Notes under the pieces: model-generated
Databases searched by the model: none
Told to the model about the DNA's origin: nothing
Seen by the model: the letters and a program-made list of their open reading frames with translations, nothing else
Made by a program: the position numbers and the translations under genes
Assembly (NCBI RefSeq): GCF_002157835.1
Contig: NZ_CP020809.1
Location: 5,828,001 to 5,892,000 of the forward strand
Reading direction: 5' to 3'
Length of the DNA stretch: 64,000 nucleotides
Source of the DNA: Mycobacterium dioxanotrophicus
Lineage (GTDB): Bacteria; Actinomycetota; Actinomycetes; Mycobacteriales; Mycobacteriaceae
In this document: positions 18,525-26,986 of the stretch, piece by piece
How positions within the stretch are numbered: position 1 is the first letter of the stretch
Layout of the letters: each line of letters opens with the position of its first letter

Positions 18525-19331
18525 ATGACCGAGACGTACATCGCCGCAGGCGGGCAACGCATCCGGGTGGATGTCCGCCCCGGAACCGGTGTCCCACTGG
18601 TGCTGTGCAACGGGATCGGGGCGAGCCTGGAGGTCCTCGACCCGTTCGTCGCGGCGCTCGATCCCGATCTGACGGTGGCTCGCTTCGACGTGCCCGGCAC
18701 AGGCGGTTCCCCGGTTTCGGCGCTGCCGTACGGCTTTCCCTATCTGGCCTGGGTGCTGGGACGGGTGTTGAGCAAGCTCGGCTTCGACGTCGTCGACGTC
18801 CTGGGCCTGTCCTGGGGCGGGGCGCTGGCCCAGCAGTTCGCGTTCCAGAATCCGCGCCGCTGCCGCAGGCTGGTGCTGGTCGCGACGGGCACCGGTGCGC
18901 TGATGGTGCCGGCCCACCCGCGGGTGCTGGCGAAGATGTTGACACCGCGACGCTTTCGGGATCCGGAGTATGTGTCGGCCATCGCCGGTGAGCTCTACGG
19001 CGGCGCGGCCCGTGGTCACGGCTTCGACATCGCCAAGATCTTCGGCACCCAGCTGCATGCCGGGTCGAAGATGGGCTATCTGCACCAGCTCCTGGCCGGG
19101 GCCGTCTGGACGAGCCTGTTCGCCCTGCCCGCGATCCGCCAACCCACGCTGCTGGTGGAGGGCACCGACGACCCCATCGTCCCGATTGCCAACGCGCACA
19201 TCATGAGTCGCCTCATGCCGCACGCACAGATGCTGATCCATCCGGGCGGTCACATCGACCTGGTCGCGAATGCGGACGCGCTGGCCCCGGCCATCAGCAG
19301 CTTCGTGGAGGAGCCCGGGGAGCGCGCGTAG
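18525..19331 (+). CDS. phaZ: Poly(3-hydroxyalkanoate) depolymerase (PhaZ-like alpha/beta hydrolase)
   Basis: A 268-aa alpha/beta hydrolase. It has the nucleophile elbow GLSWGGALAQQFA, an acidic residue in EGTDDPIVP and the terminal histidine in HPGGHIDLV. FDVPGTGGSP and FGFPYLAWVLGR-like segments (GFPYLAWVLGR) are characteristic of intracellular medium-chain PHA depolymerases, as is its position behind a PHA synthase. It should release hydroxyacyl monomers from the granule. Two starts are possible: ATG 18510, overlapping the synthase, or ATG 18525, 4 bp after the synthase stop; the second is used because the fold begins directly after it. Confidence 0.83.
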   Translation: MTETYIAAGGQRIRVDVRPGTGVPLVLCNGIGASLEVLDPFVAALDPDLTVARFDVPGTGGSPVSALPYGFPYLAWVLGRVLSKLGFDVVDVLGLSWGGALAQQFAFQNPRRCRRLVLVATGTGALMVPAHPRVLAKMLTPRRFRDPEYVSAIAGELYGGAARGHGFDIAKIFGTQLHAGSKMGYLHQLLAGAVWTSLFALPAIRQPTLLVEGTDDPIVPIANAHIMSRLMPHAQMLIHPGGHIDLVANADALAPAISSFVEEPGERA

Positions 19332-19444
19332 CTACCCCGCCGCGAGTTCGACGAAAATGTCGTCGGGCCGGCCACAACACGACATCGTCGTCGAATTGGC
19401 GGGCACGACCTGGCGACTGGTGGTTCGGCCGTACCGTGGTGTGG

Positions 19445-20371
19445 GTGAGATTCTCGATTTCGATACCGCAGCTGGTGACCGGTCGCTTCGACGATGAGGG
19501 TCTGAAGGCCTATCTGGCCCGCGCCGAGGAGTTGGGATTCGAGGGCGGCTGGACCATGGAGCAGACGATCGGCGAGGCGCCGGGTGTCGCGCCACTGGAG
19601 TTGTTGTCGTATGCGGCGGCCTGCACCACCCGGCTTCGGCTGGGGGTAGCCGTGCTCATCACCTCCCTGCACGATCCGCTGCAACTCGCGTCGGCCATCA
19701 CGGCCGTCGACCAGCTCAGCCACGGGCGCCTCGACGTCGGGGTCGGGCACGGCGGCAATTTCCGGCCGTTCGCCGCGTTCGGGGTGGACCGCGCCACGTT
19801 CGTCAGCTACTTCAACGAGGGCTTGGAGTTGATGAAAGCGGCCTGGTCCGACGAGCCGCGCATCACGTTCCACGGCACGTTCCGGGACGTCGAGGACCTG
19901 CCGATCCAGCCGAAGCCCGTGCAGCGCCCGCACCCCCCGATCTGGTTCGGTGGCACCGCGCCCAATGCGCTCGCCCGCGCGGTCCGGTACGGGGATGCGT
20001 TCCTCGGAGCCGGGTCGTCGACCACCGCCACATTCGCCGAGTCGGTGCAGACGGTGCGCCGCGAACTCGACGAGCAGGGCAAGGATCCGGCCGCCTACAC
20101 GATCGGCAAGCGGGTGTACCTGATGATCGACGACGATGCCGCCCGCGCCCGCGAACGCGTCGTCGACGGGCTGCACCGGATCTACGGCCAGATGCCCGGC
20201 ATCGAGGCGGTGCCGGTGTCGGGTACGCCGGCCGACGTGGTGCGCGGGCTGCAGGAGGTGGCCGACGCCGGTGCCGAGATGGTCGTGCTCAATCCCGCCG
20301 GGGTGAACGTCGCCGAGGATCGTGAGCAGATGGAACGCCTGGCCGCCGAGGTGCTACCCCAGCTCACCTGA
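19445..20371 (+). CDS. LLM-class (luciferase-like, probably F420-dependent) oxidoreductase
   Basis: A protein of about 308 aa with the luciferase-like TIM-barrel fold. It opens RFSISIPQLVTGRFD, continues with VAVLITSLHDPLQLASAITAVDQLSHGRLDVGVGHGG, and has a PHPPIWFGGTAPNALARAVRYGD segment near the cofactor site. Mycobacterial members mostly use coenzyme F420. Three in-frame GTG codons (19436, 19439, 19445) could start it; 19445 gives the N terminus usual for the family, and no strong ribosome site decides the matter. The substrate is unknown. It is convergent with the flavoprotein gene, and a palindromic repeat element fills the gap. Confidence 0.8.
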   Translation: MRFSISIPQLVTGRFDDEGLKAYLARAEELGFEGGWTMEQTIGEAPGVAPLELLSYAAACTTRLRLGVAVLITSLHDPLQLASAITAVDQLSHGRLDVGVGHGGNFRPFAAFGVDRATFVSYFNEGLELMKAAWSDEPRITFHGTFRDVEDLPIQPKPVQRPHPPIWFGGTAPNALARAVRYGDAFLGAGSSTTATFAESVQTVRRELDEQGKDPAAYTIGKRVYLMIDDDAARARERVVDGLHRIYGQMPGIEAVPVSGTPADVVRGLQEVADAGAEMVVLNPAGVNVAEDREQMERLAAEVLPQLT

Positions 20372-20377
20372 GATTTG

Positions 20378-20438
20378 CGCGAGCAGACATGGAAGTCCCC
20401 GACACGCCGCAGTTCGAGAGCTTTCACGTCTGCTCGCG
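20378..20438. repeat. Family A palindromic intergenic element, copy 1
   Basis: Arms CGCGAGCAGAC (20378-20388) and GTCTGCTCGCG (20428-20438) are exact reverse complements around a 39-bp centre. The core from CGAGCAGAC to GTCTGCTCG spans 57 bp and carries CGACACGCCGC 20 bp from its left end, exactly as in the second copy at 38704-38760. It sits between two convergent genes, where it could also act as a two-way terminator. Confidence 0.75.
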
Positions 20439-20444
20439 AGAAAA

Positions 20445-22151
20445 TCAGAGCGCTTCGGCAGCCGCTCGCCCGGCGGCGCGGCCGGAGAAGATGCAGCCAC
20501 CCAGGAACGTGCCTTCGAGTGCGTTGTAGCCGTGCACGCCGCCGCCACCGAAACCGGCGGCCTCGCCCGCGGCGTAGAGCCCTGCGACGGCCTGACCGTC
20601 GGTTCCGAACGCGCGCGAGGACAGATCGGTCTGGATGCCGCCCAACGTCTTTCGGGTCAGGATGTGCAGTTTGACGCCGATCAACGGGCCCGCGGACGGA
20701 TCGAGGATGCGGTGTGGCGCGGCGACGCGGGCCAGGCGGTCACCGAGGTAGCGCCGCGCGTTGCGGATGCCTTGCACTTGAGCATCTTTGGCGAACGGGT
20801 TGGCGAATTGCAGGTCCCGGGACTCGATCTGGGCTCGGACGGCTTTCGCGTCCAGCAGCGGTTCGTCGGTGAGCGCGTTCATCTTGGCCACGAGCGATTC
20901 GAGATCGTCGGCGACGACGAAGTCGGCGCCATGGCGTTTGAACGCCTCGACCGGCCCGGGCGCCGAGCGGCTCAGCAGGCGTTCGCGCAGCATCGCAGTC
21001 CGGTTCTTGCCGGTGATGTCGGGATTCTGCTCCGATCCCGACAGCGCGAACTCCTTCTCGATGATCTTCTGGGTCAGGATGAACCAGGAATGGTCGTGGC
21101 CGGCGATGTCGGGATCGGTACGCAGGTGACGCAAGGTGCCCAGGGTGTCGTAGCCGGGCAGATACGGCGCGGGCAGGCGCCGACCGATGGCGTCGAACCA
21201 CATGGATGACGGGCCGGGCAGGATCCGGATGGCGTGGTCGGGCCAGATCGGATTCCAGTTCTGGATGCCTTCGGTGTAGTGCCACATGCGGTCCCGGTTG
21301 ACCAGGCGCACGCCGGCGTCGGCAGCGATGTCGAGCATGCGACCGTCCACGTAGGCGGGCACCCCGGTGATCATCGACCGCGGTGGCGTGCCCATGCGGG
21401 ACGGCCAGTAGCGCCGCACCATTTCATGGTTGGCGCCGATGCCGCCCGAGGCGACGACGACGGCCTGCGCGCTCAGCTCGAAGTCCCCGACGACGTCGCG
21501 GTTCGACGGGGCGCCGCGCGGCGCGTCGTCGGGGGCCAACACCACGCCGCGAACACCGGTGACGGCACCATCGGTGAAGACCAGCTCGTCGACACGGTGC
21601 CGGTGATGGAATGTGACGAGCCCGTCACCGGCAGCAGCCAGAGCCGAATTCACAAAAGGCTCAACGATTCCCGTGCCGGTACCCCATGCGACGTGAAACC
21701 GGGGCACTGAATTGCCGTGACCGTCGGCGCGCAGATCGCCGCGCTCGGCCCACCCCACGGTCGGCACGAAGGTGATGCCGTGCTCGGAGAGGTACGCACG
21801 CTTCTCCCCCGCGGCGAACTCCACGTAGGCCCGGGCCCACTGGGCCGCCCAGGCGTCTTCGTCGTCGACGCGGTCGAACGCGGCGCTGCCCTGCCAGTCG
21901 TTCCACGCCAACTCGAGCGAATCCTTGATCCCCATGCGGCGTTGCTCGGGGCTGCCGACCAGGAAGATGCCGCCGAACGACCAGAACGCCTGACCGCCGA
22001 GATTGGCGGCGTTCTCCTGATCGAGCACGGCGACTTTCTTTCCGCGCCGGGTCAATTCACGGGTGGCGACCAGCCCGGCCAGTCCCCCGCCCACCACGAT
22101 CACATCGGCATCCACAGCCGCGCCTCCCGTCCCGCTCGTATCCGTATTCAA
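20445..22151 (-). CDS. FAD-binding dehydrogenase (KstD-like, Rv0785-type)
   Basis: A 568-aa flavoprotein of the fumarate reductase/ketosteroid dehydrogenase family. The Rossmann motif is DVIVVGGGLAGLVATREL (about 15-32), followed by NLGGQAFWSFGG. The C-terminal FAD segment is GLYAAGEAAGFGGGGVHGYN. M. tuberculosis has a related protein annotated only as a putative FAD-binding dehydrogenase, and true 3-ketosteroid-delta1-dehydrogenase activity is not implied. It is a single gene on the minus strand, separated from the upstream rplO by a strong terminator (22240-22269) and a family B palindrome. Substrate unknown. Confidence 0.82.
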   Translation of the reverse strand: MNTDTSGTGGAAVDADVIVVGGGLAGLVATRELTRRGKKVAVLDQENAANLGGQAFWSFGGIFLVGSPEQRRMGIKDSLELAWNDWQGSAAFDRVDDEDAWAAQWARAYVEFAAGEKRAYLSEHGITFVPTVGWAERGDLRADGHGNSVPRFHVAWGTGTGIVEPFVNSALAAAGDGLVTFHHRHRVDELVFTDGAVTGVRGVVLAPDDAPRGAPSNRDVVGDFELSAQAVVVASGGIGANHEMVRRYWPSRMGTPPRSMITGVPAYVDGRMLDIAADAGVRLVNRDRMWHYTEGIQNWNPIWPDHAIRILPGPSSMWFDAIGRRLPAPYLPGYDTLGTLRHLRTDPDIAGHDHSWFILTQKIIEKEFALSGSEQNPDITGKNRTAMLRERLLSRSAPGPVEAFKRHGADFVVADDLESLVAKMNALTDEPLLDAKAVRAQIESRDLQFANPFAKDAQVQGIRNARRYLGDRLARVAAPHRILDPSAGPLIGVKLHILTRKTLGGIQTDLSSRAFGTDGQAVAGLYAAGEAAGFGGGGVHGYNALEGTFLGGCIFSGRAAGRAAAEAL

Positions 22152-22162
22152 TACGAACTCAC

Positions 22163-22222
22163 CGCGACCGTGAATCCTCTGCGAGAAATCACGTGCGATC
22201 TCGCAGAGGATTCACAATCGCG
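22163..22222. repeat. Family B palindromic intergenic element, copy 1
   Basis: Arms GTGAATCCTCTGCGA (22170-22184) and TCGCAGAGGATTCAC (22201-22215) are exact 15-bp reverse complements with a 16-bp loop. They are flanked by a further CGCGA/TCGCG pair. Two more copies with the same 46-bp arm-to-arm span occur at 28445-28490 and 36274-36319. Confidence 0.75.
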
Positions 22223-22239
22223 GATGGGGCGGCAACGGA

Positions 22240-22269
22240 AAAGGGCCCTCGCCGAAGCGAGGGCCCTTT
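22240..22269 (-). terminator. Intrinsic terminator after rplO
   Basis: A perfect 13-bp stem (AAAGGGCCCTCGC / GCGAGGGCCCTTT) with a CGAA loop lies about 60 bp downstream of the rplO stop. Read on the minus strand the stem is followed by TTCCG. It closes the ribosomal operon before the KstD-like gene. Confidence 0.85.
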
Positions 22270-22330
22270 GCACGTCGAAACTTACCGCGCGACGGCGAGC
22301 CGTCAGTTACAGCGCGCCGTCAACCGTCAG

Positions 22331-22774
22331 TTACAGCTCGGTGACCGAACCGCCTGCAGCGGTGATGGCCTCACGGGCACTGCCGCTGAACTTGTTCGCG
22401 GTGACGTCGACCTTGGCGGTCAGCTTGCCGTCGCCGAGAACCTTGACCAGGCTGTTCTTGCGAACCAGGCCCTTGGCCACCAGCTCGTCGACACCGATGG
22501 TGCCGCCCTGCGGGAAGGCCTTGTTGATGTCGCCGACGTTGACGACCTCATACTCGGTCCGGAAGCGGTTCTTGAAGCCCTTGAGCTTCGGCAACCGCAT
22601 GTGGATCGGCATCTGGCCACCCTCGAACGTCACCGGGACGTTCTTGCGGGCCTTGGTGCCCTTGGTGCCGCGACCGGCGGTCTTACCCTTGGAGCCCTCA
22701 CCACGACCAACGCGGGTCTTGGCGGTCTTCGAGCCCGCAGCCGGCTTCAGGTCATGAAGCTTGATAACGCTCAT
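22331..22774 (-). CDS. rplO: 50S ribosomal protein L15
   Basis: 147 aa, standard length. The Gly/Lys-rich N terminus typical of L15 is visible ([19 protein letters not shown]). It is an early assembly protein of the 50S subunit. The start overlaps the rpmD stop by 4 bp, showing translational coupling. It is the last gene of the rpsH-rplO unit. A 14-bp direct repeat (CCGTCAGTTACAGC at 22300 and 22324) covers its stop codon and a point 24 bp downstream, so the same stop sequence recurs in frame eight codons later. Confidence 0.97.
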   Translation of the reverse strand: MSVIKLHDLKPAAGSKTAKTRVGRGEGSKGKTAGRGTKGTKARKNVPVTFEGGQMPIHMRLPKLKGFKNRFRTEYEVVNVGDINKAFPQGGTIGVDELVAKGLVRKNSLVKVLGDGKLTAKVDVTANKFSGSAREAITAAGGSVTEL

Positions 22775-22953
22775 TTGACTTCCTCCACCTCGACGAGGTG
22801 ATGCACAACGTTGATGAGGCCACGCGTCTGGGCGTTGTCCTCACGAACCACCGACTGACGGATCTTCTTCAGTCCCAGCGTCCGCAGGCTTTCGCGCTGC
22901 TTCCAGCGTGCGCCGATGATCCCGCGCACCTGGGTGATCTTGAGCTCTGCCAT
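22771..22953 (-). CDS. rpmD: 50S ribosomal protein L30
   Basis: 60 aa, the normal bacterial size. [20 protein letters not shown] and [12 protein letters not shown] are family-typical. It starts 2 bp after the rpsE stop and overlaps rplO by 4 bp. Confidence 0.96.
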   Translation of the reverse strand: MAELKITQVRGIIGARWKQRESLRTLGLKKIRQSVVREDNAQTRGLINVVHHLVEVEEVK

Positions 22954-22955
22954 GG

Positions 22956-23627
22956 TTATGCCGATCCCTCACGCGCGGCTGCAGCAGCCAGCGCTTCGCT
23001 CTCGCGTCGGGCCCGCAGCATGCCGGCCGGCGCAACATCCTCGATGGGCAGACCGCGACGGGCCGCCACCTCTTCCGGACGCTGCAGCAGCTTCAGCGCG
23101 GCAACGGTGGCGTGAACCACGTTGATCGCGTTGTCGCTACCCAGCGACTTGGCCAGGATGTCGTGCACCCCAGCGCATTCCAGCACGGCGCGGGCGGCGC
23201 CACCGGCGATCACACCGGTACCGGGGCTGGCCGGACGCAGCATCACCACACCGGCAGCGGCTTCGCCCTGCACGGGGTGGGTGATGGTGCCGCCGATCAG
23301 CGGAACCCGGAAGAAGCCCTTGCGCGCTTCCTCGACACCCTTGGCGATGGCGGCCGGAACTTCCTTGGCCTTGCCGTAGCCCACACCAACCATGCCGTGA
23401 CCGTCGCCGACGATCACCAGAGCGGTGAAGCTGAACCGGCGGCCACCCTTGACCACCTTGGACACGCGGTTGATCGTGACCACGCGCTCGATGTAGTTGC
23501 TCTTCTCACCACGGTCGTCGCCGCGGCCGCGGCCACCACGGTCATCGCGGCGGCCCCGGCCGTCGCGGTCACCACGACCGCCACGGTTGTCCTGCGCCGA
23601 AGCGGCGCCAGCCTGCTCGGCCATCAT
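22956..23627 (-). CDS. rpsE: 30S ribosomal protein S5
   Basis: 223 aa. The conserved double-stranded-RNA-binding core [18 protein letters not shown] and [18 protein letters not shown] is intact, followed by [16 protein letters not shown]. The first 45 residues form an Arg/Gly/Asp-rich tail of repeated RGGR/RDDRG units, a low-complexity extension longer than in E. coli and usual in mycobacteria. S5 contributes to decoding accuracy and mRNA entry. Confidence 0.97.
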   Translation of the reverse strand: MMAEQAGAASAQDNRGGRGDRDGRGRRDDRGGRGRGDDRGEKSNYIERVVTINRVSKVVKGGRRFSFTALVIVGDGHGMVGVGYGKAKEVPAAIAKGVEEARKGFFRVPLIGGTITHPVQGEAAAGVVMLRPASPGTGVIAGGAARAVLECAGVHDILAKSLGSDNAINVVHATVAALKLLQRPEEVAARRGLPIEDVAPAGMLRARRESEALAAAAAREGSA

Positions 23628-23649
23628 GCAGTCCTCTCGTTAACAGTCA

Positions 23650-24063
23650 TCAGAATTTCAGCCCACCCTCACGCGCGGCATCAGCCAGCGCGGCGATCCG
23701 GCCGCCGTAGGTGTAGCCACCACGGTCGAACACGACAGCCTCGATGCCGGCAGCCTTGGCGCGCTCGGCGATCAGCTGACCGACACGCACGCTGTGCGCC
23801 TTCTTGTCGCCGTCCACCGCGCGGACGTCGGGCTCGATCGAGCTGGCCGCCGCCAGGGTGACGCCTTCCAGATCGTCGACGAGCTGGACGTGGATGTGCC
23901 GGGCCGACCGGTTGACCACCAGACGCGGGGTCTGGGCGGTGCCGGCGACCTTCTTGCGCAGCCGGGCGTGGCGGCGCAGACGAGAGTTGCGACGGGTCTC
24001 AGAGATGTTCTGGCCCACCGGCTTACGCTTTGCGTTTTCTGCGGTAACAGTTTTGGGAGCCAT
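23650..24063 (-). CDS. rplR: 50S ribosomal protein L18
   Basis: 137 aa. [18 protein letters not shown] and the C-terminal [20 protein letters not shown] are diagnostic. It binds 5S rRNA with L5. Its start lies 2 bp after the rplF stop. Confidence 0.97.
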   Translation of the reverse strand: MAPKTVTAENAKRKPVGQNISETRRNSRLRRHARLRKKVAGTAQTPRLVVNRSARHIHVQLVDDLEGVTLAAASSIEPDVRAVDGDKKAHSVRVGQLIAERAKAAGIEAVVFDRGGYTYGGRIAALADAAREGGLKF

Positions 24064-24065
24064 GG

Positions 24066-24605
24066 TTACTTACCTGTCTTTCCGACCTTGCGGCGGATCT
24101 GCTCACCCTCGTAGCGAATGCCCTTGCCCTTATACGGGTCCGGGCGACGCAGGCGACGGATGACCGCGGAGATCTGGCCGACCTTCTGCTTGTCGATACC
24201 CGACACCGAGAACTTCGTGGGCGTCTCCACCGCGAAGGTGATGCCCTCGGGTGCCTCGATCAGAACCGGGTGGCTGTAGCCCAGGGCGAACTCCAGGTTC
24301 GAGCCCTTGGCCACCACGCGGTAACCAACGCCGAAGATCTCCATCTTGCGGGTGTAGCCCTCGGTCACACCGGTGACCAGGTTGGCGATCAGGGTGCGGG
24401 AGAGTCCGTGCAGCGAGCGGTTGCGCCGCTCGTCGTCGGGACGGGCCACCACGATCGCGCCGTCATCGTTGCGCGACACGGCAATCGGCTCGGCGACATC
24501 GAGCACCAGGGTGCCCTTGGGCCCCTTCACCGAAACGTTCTGACCGTCGATGGTCACGTCGACTCCGGCGGGAACCGGAACCGGCTGCTTTCCAATACGC
24601 GACAT
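24066..24605 (-). CDS. rplF: 50S ribosomal protein L6
   Basis: 179 aa. [19 protein letters not shown] begins the protein, and the C-terminal signature [14 protein letters not shown] is intact. It starts 12 bp downstream of rpsH with an AG-rich site (GGGGGAAGCAGAA). Confidence 0.97.
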   Translation of the reverse strand: MSRIGKQPVPVPAGVDVTIDGQNVSVKGPKGTLVLDVAEPIAVSRNDDGAIVVARPDDERRNRSLHGLSRTLIANLVTGVTEGYTRKMEIFGVGYRVVAKGSNLEFALGYSHPVLIEAPEGITFAVETPTKFSVSGIDKQKVGQISAVIRRLRRPDPYKGKGIRYEGEQIRRKVGKTGK

Positions 24606-24617
24606 TTCTGCTTCCCC

Positions 24618-25016
24618 CTACCAGACGTAAGCGAGGACTTCGCCGCCCACGCCCTGTCGAGATGCCTGGCGGTCGGTGAGCAGGCCCGAGGACGTGGAGA
24701 TGATCGCCACGCCCAGGCCGCCGAGAACGCGCGGCAGATTGGTGGATTTTGCGTAAACCCGCAGACCGGGCTTGCTCACGCGACGCAGGCCGGCGATGCT
24801 GCGCTCACGGCTGGGGCCGTACTTGAGCTGCACCACCAGGGACTTGCCGACGCGGGCGTCCTCAGTGCGGTAATCGGAGATGTAGCCCTCTTTCTTGAGG
24901 ATCTCGGCGATGTTCGCCTTGATCTTCGAGTGGGGCAGGGTCACCTCATCGTGGTACGCCGAGTTGGCGTTGCGCAGACGTGTCAGGAAGTCTGCGATCG
25001 GATCCGTCATTGTCAT
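24618..25016 (-). CDS. rpsH: 30S ribosomal protein S8
   Basis: 132 aa, beginning [17 protein letters not shown] and ending [19 protein letters not shown]...YVW. ATG 25016 was chosen because it gives the 132-aa protein with the MTMTDP start known in mycobacteria; the open frame extends further upstream without homology. S8 is a central 16S assembly protein and, in E. coli, the translational repressor of the spc operon. The gene is preceded by a 328-bp gap with a terminator and a candidate promoter, so it probably heads its own unit. Confidence 0.96.
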   Translation of the reverse strand: MTMTDPIADFLTRLRNANSAYHDEVTLPHSKIKANIAEILKKEGYISDYRTEDARVGKSLVVQLKYGPSRERSIAGLRRVSKPGLRVYAKSTNLPRVLGGLGVAIISTSSGLLTDRQASRQGVGGEVLAYVW

Positions 25017-25223
25017 GACAGCGTCAATCAACCTCTCCCGCTGCGGTTCCCATACAGCGTGCTCGCGCCGGTTCCCTAGGGGCCTGGCACATCGCACGGT
25101 GGGCCTACTGCGAAGTGTTCATCCGTATCTGACCGGGTTCGGTCAGGGGTCGTACGTCAGTAGTGACACCTACGGGCGGCACATACCGACTCGCCTGGGC
25201 CAAAAGCCACAGGCAACCGGTCA

Positions 25224-25252
25224 AGTGTAGACAACCGGCAGCTCAGAGCCAA
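25224..25252 (-). promoter_or_regulatory. Candidate promoter of the rpsH-rplO unit
   Basis: On the minus strand TTGGCT (25252-25247) and TACACT (25229-25224) are separated by exactly 17 bp. This resembles a SigA promoter, placed just after the rpsN terminator and about 200 bp before rpsH. Confidence 0.45.
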
Positions 25253-25288
25253 ATCCAGCGAATTCCGATAGCTGGCCCCGAACACCAA

Positions 25289-25330
25289 CAGCACCCCGCG
25301 GGTCCCGGATGGCCGGGTCGCGGGGTGCTG
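25289..25330 (-). terminator. Candidate terminator after rpsN
   Basis: A 12-bp perfect stem (CAGCACCCCGCG / CGCGGGGTGCTG), with further pairing inside the 18-nt loop, lies 15 bp downstream of the rpsN stop. On the minus strand it is followed by TTGGTGTT, so termination may be partial. Confidence 0.6.
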
Positions 25331-25344
25331 CCGTCAGTGCGTTG

Positions 25345-25530
25345 TTACCAGCTGGACTTCTGCACGCCGGGCAGCTCGCCGGCGTGTGCCATTTCGCGCA
25401 CGCAGATGCGGCACAGCCCGAACTTGCGGTAGACGGCGTGCGGACGGCCGCACTTGCTGCAGCGGGTGTACGCGCGAACCGCGAACTTGGGCTTCTTGTT
25501 GGCCTTGTGGACCAGAGCCTTCTTTGCCAT
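25345..25530 (-). CDS. rpsN: 30S ribosomal protein S14, zinc-binding type Z
   Basis: 61 aa, with four zinc-ligand cysteines in CSKCGRP and CRICVREMA. This is the short C+ form of S14. The start is ATG 25530, beginning [16 protein letters not shown]; the longer open frame overlaps rplE. It starts 4 bp after the rplE stop. Zinc-independent paralogues usually exist elsewhere in mycobacterial genomes but none is in this window. Confidence 0.96.
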   Translation of the reverse strand: MAKKALVHKANKKPKFAVRAYTRCSKCGRPHAVYRKFGLCRICVREMAHAGELPGVQKSSW

Positions 25531-25534
25531 GTGC

Positions 25535-26098
25535 TCAGTTCTCCTTGAAGGGGAAGCCCAGCGCCCGCAGCAGCGCACGGCCTTCGTCGTCGTTGGTCGC
25601 CGAGGTGACGACGGTGATGTCCATGCCGCGGGGCCGGTCGATGGAATCCACGTCGATCTCGTGGAACATCGACTGCTCGTTCAGACCGAACGTGTAGTTG
25701 CCGGTGCCGTCGAACTGCTTGGCCGAGAGGCCGCGGAAGTCGCGGATACGGGGCAGCGCGATGGAGATGAGCCGGTCCAGGAACTCCCACATGCGGTCGC
25801 CGCGCAGCGTGACGCGCGCACCGATGGGCATGCCCTCGCGGAGCTTGAACTGGGCGATGGACTTACGAGCCTTGCGGATCTCGGGCTTCTGACCGGTGAT
25901 CAGGGCCAGGTCGTTGACCGCGCCGTTGATCAGCTTGGCGTCGCGGGCGGCGTCACCGACACCCATGTTGACGACGACCTTGACCACGCCGGGGATCTGC
26001 ATGACGTTGCCGTACTCGAACTGCTGCTGCAGCGACTCGCGGATTTCCTCGCGGTAGCGCTGCTTGAGCCGGGGAAGGGTCTTCTCTGCGGTGGTCAT
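25535..26098 (-). CDS. rplE: 50S ribosomal protein L5
   Basis: 187 aa, standard length. [18 protein letters not shown] and [20 protein letters not shown] are conserved L5 segments. It binds 5S rRNA and contacts the P-site tRNA. The start lies 2 bp after the rplX stop. Confidence 0.97.
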   Translation of the reverse strand: MTTAEKTLPRLKQRYREEIRESLQQQFEYGNVMQIPGVVKVVVNMGVGDAARDAKLINGAVNDLALITGQKPEIRKARKSIAQFKLREGMPIGARVTLRGDRMWEFLDRLISIALPRIRDFRGLSAKQFDGTGNYTFGLNEQSMFHEIDVDSIDRPRGMDITVVTSATNDDEGRALLRALGFPFKEN

Positions 26099-26100
26099 AG

Positions 26101-26418
26101 TCAGATGTCCTTGCCGTTGCGCTTGGAAACGCGAACCTTCTTGCCGCTCTCCTCATCGACGCGGTAGCCGATGCGGGTCGGGTTGCCGTCGGAGTCGACC
26201 ACCATCACGTTGGACACGTGGATCGGCGCCTCCTGAGTGACGATGCCGCCCGACGAGGCCCCACGCTCGTTCTGCGACTGCGCGGTGTGCTTCTTGATCC
26301 GGTTGACGCCCTCGACGAGGACCTTGTTGCGCTCCGGGTAGGCGACCAGGACCTTGCCCTTGGCGCCCTTGTCCTTACCGGAGACCACCAGAACGGTGTC
26401 GCCCTTGTGGACCTTCAT
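26101..26418 (-). CDS. rplX: 50S ribosomal protein L24
   Basis: 105 aa. The N-terminal KOW motif is visible ([20 protein letters not shown]). It is an assembly initiator of the 50S subunit. It directly abuts rplN. Confidence 0.97.
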   Translation of the reverse strand: MKVHKGDTVLVVSGKDKGAKGKVLVAYPERNKVLVEGVNRIKKHTAQSQNERGASSGGIVTQEAPIHVSNVMVVDSDGNPTRIGYRVDEESGKKVRVSKRNGKDI

Positions 26419-26787
26419 TTACAAAACCTCCGGGGCCATCGAGACGATCTTCATGAACTTCTTCTCGCGCAGTTCGCGACCGACCGGCCCGAAGATGCGG
26501 GTGCCGCGGGGGTCGTTGTCGTTCTTGATGATGACTGCGGCGTTCTCGTCGAACTTGATGTAGCTGCCGTCGGCGCGACGACGTTCCTTGACGGTGCGCA
26601 CGACGACGGCCTTCACGACATCACCGCGCTTGACGTTGCCGCCGGGGATGGCGTCCTTGACGGTCGCCACGATGATGTCGCCGATGCCGGCATAGCGTCG
26701 CGACGAGCCACCGAGCACGCGGATGCACAAGATCTCCTTGGCACCCGTGTTGTCGGCGACCTTCAACCGCGATTCCTGCTGAATCAC
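26419..26787 (-). CDS. rplN: 50S ribosomal protein L14
   Basis: 122 aa. [18 protein letters not shown] is the L14 signature. The start is GTG 26787, preceded by CAGGAGATCGA. This is the first ribosomal gene after the large insertion; in most bacteria it directly follows rpsQ, which here lies 32 kb away. Confidence 0.97.
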   Translation of the reverse strand: MIQQESRLKVADNTGAKEILCIRVLGGSSRRYAGIGDIIVATVKDAIPGGNVKRGDVVKAVVVRTVKERRRADGSYIKFDENAAVIIKNDNDPRGTRIFGPVGRELREKKFMKIVSMAPEVL

Positions 26788-26918
26788 TCGATCTCCTGAC
26801 CTGGGTTTTTATGCACGCCAGATTCCGACCTGGACGTGCGCGGTCTTTGTTGTCTATGAATACGCCAGACTGATCTCAGAACAGCAATCAGCCAGGGTCT
26901 ACCCAAGACAACCCCTAC

Positions 26919-26947
26919 ATAGTAGGTGAGCTCGGGCAGGGCGCCAA
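26919..26947 (-). promoter_or_regulatory. Candidate promoter of the rplN-rpsN unit
   Basis: On the minus strand TTGGCG (26947-26942) and TACTAT (26924-26919) are 17 bp apart, a plausible SigA promoter in the 199-bp gap between the YeiH-like gene and rplN. It would give a leader of about 125 nt. Confidence 0.5.
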
Positions 26948-26986
26948 ATCGCTGCAGGTCCGGCCCACAGTCGCTACCGGGTCAAT

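Larger units (their letters stand above)
25017..25344. other. 328-bp gap between rpsN and rpsH: terminator, promoter and leader
   Basis: No coding region is supported. Reading on the minus strand it holds the rpsN terminator (25289-25330), a candidate promoter (25224-25252), and a leader of about 200 nt with a small hairpin (arms CTGACC/GGTCAG at 25129-25146) before rpsH. Confidence 0.6.

Noticed and set aside
23500..23627. Repetitive Arg/Gly-rich coding sequence as a possible tandem repeat locus
   Set aside because: It is the low-complexity N-terminal tail of ribosomal protein S5, usual in mycobacteria.
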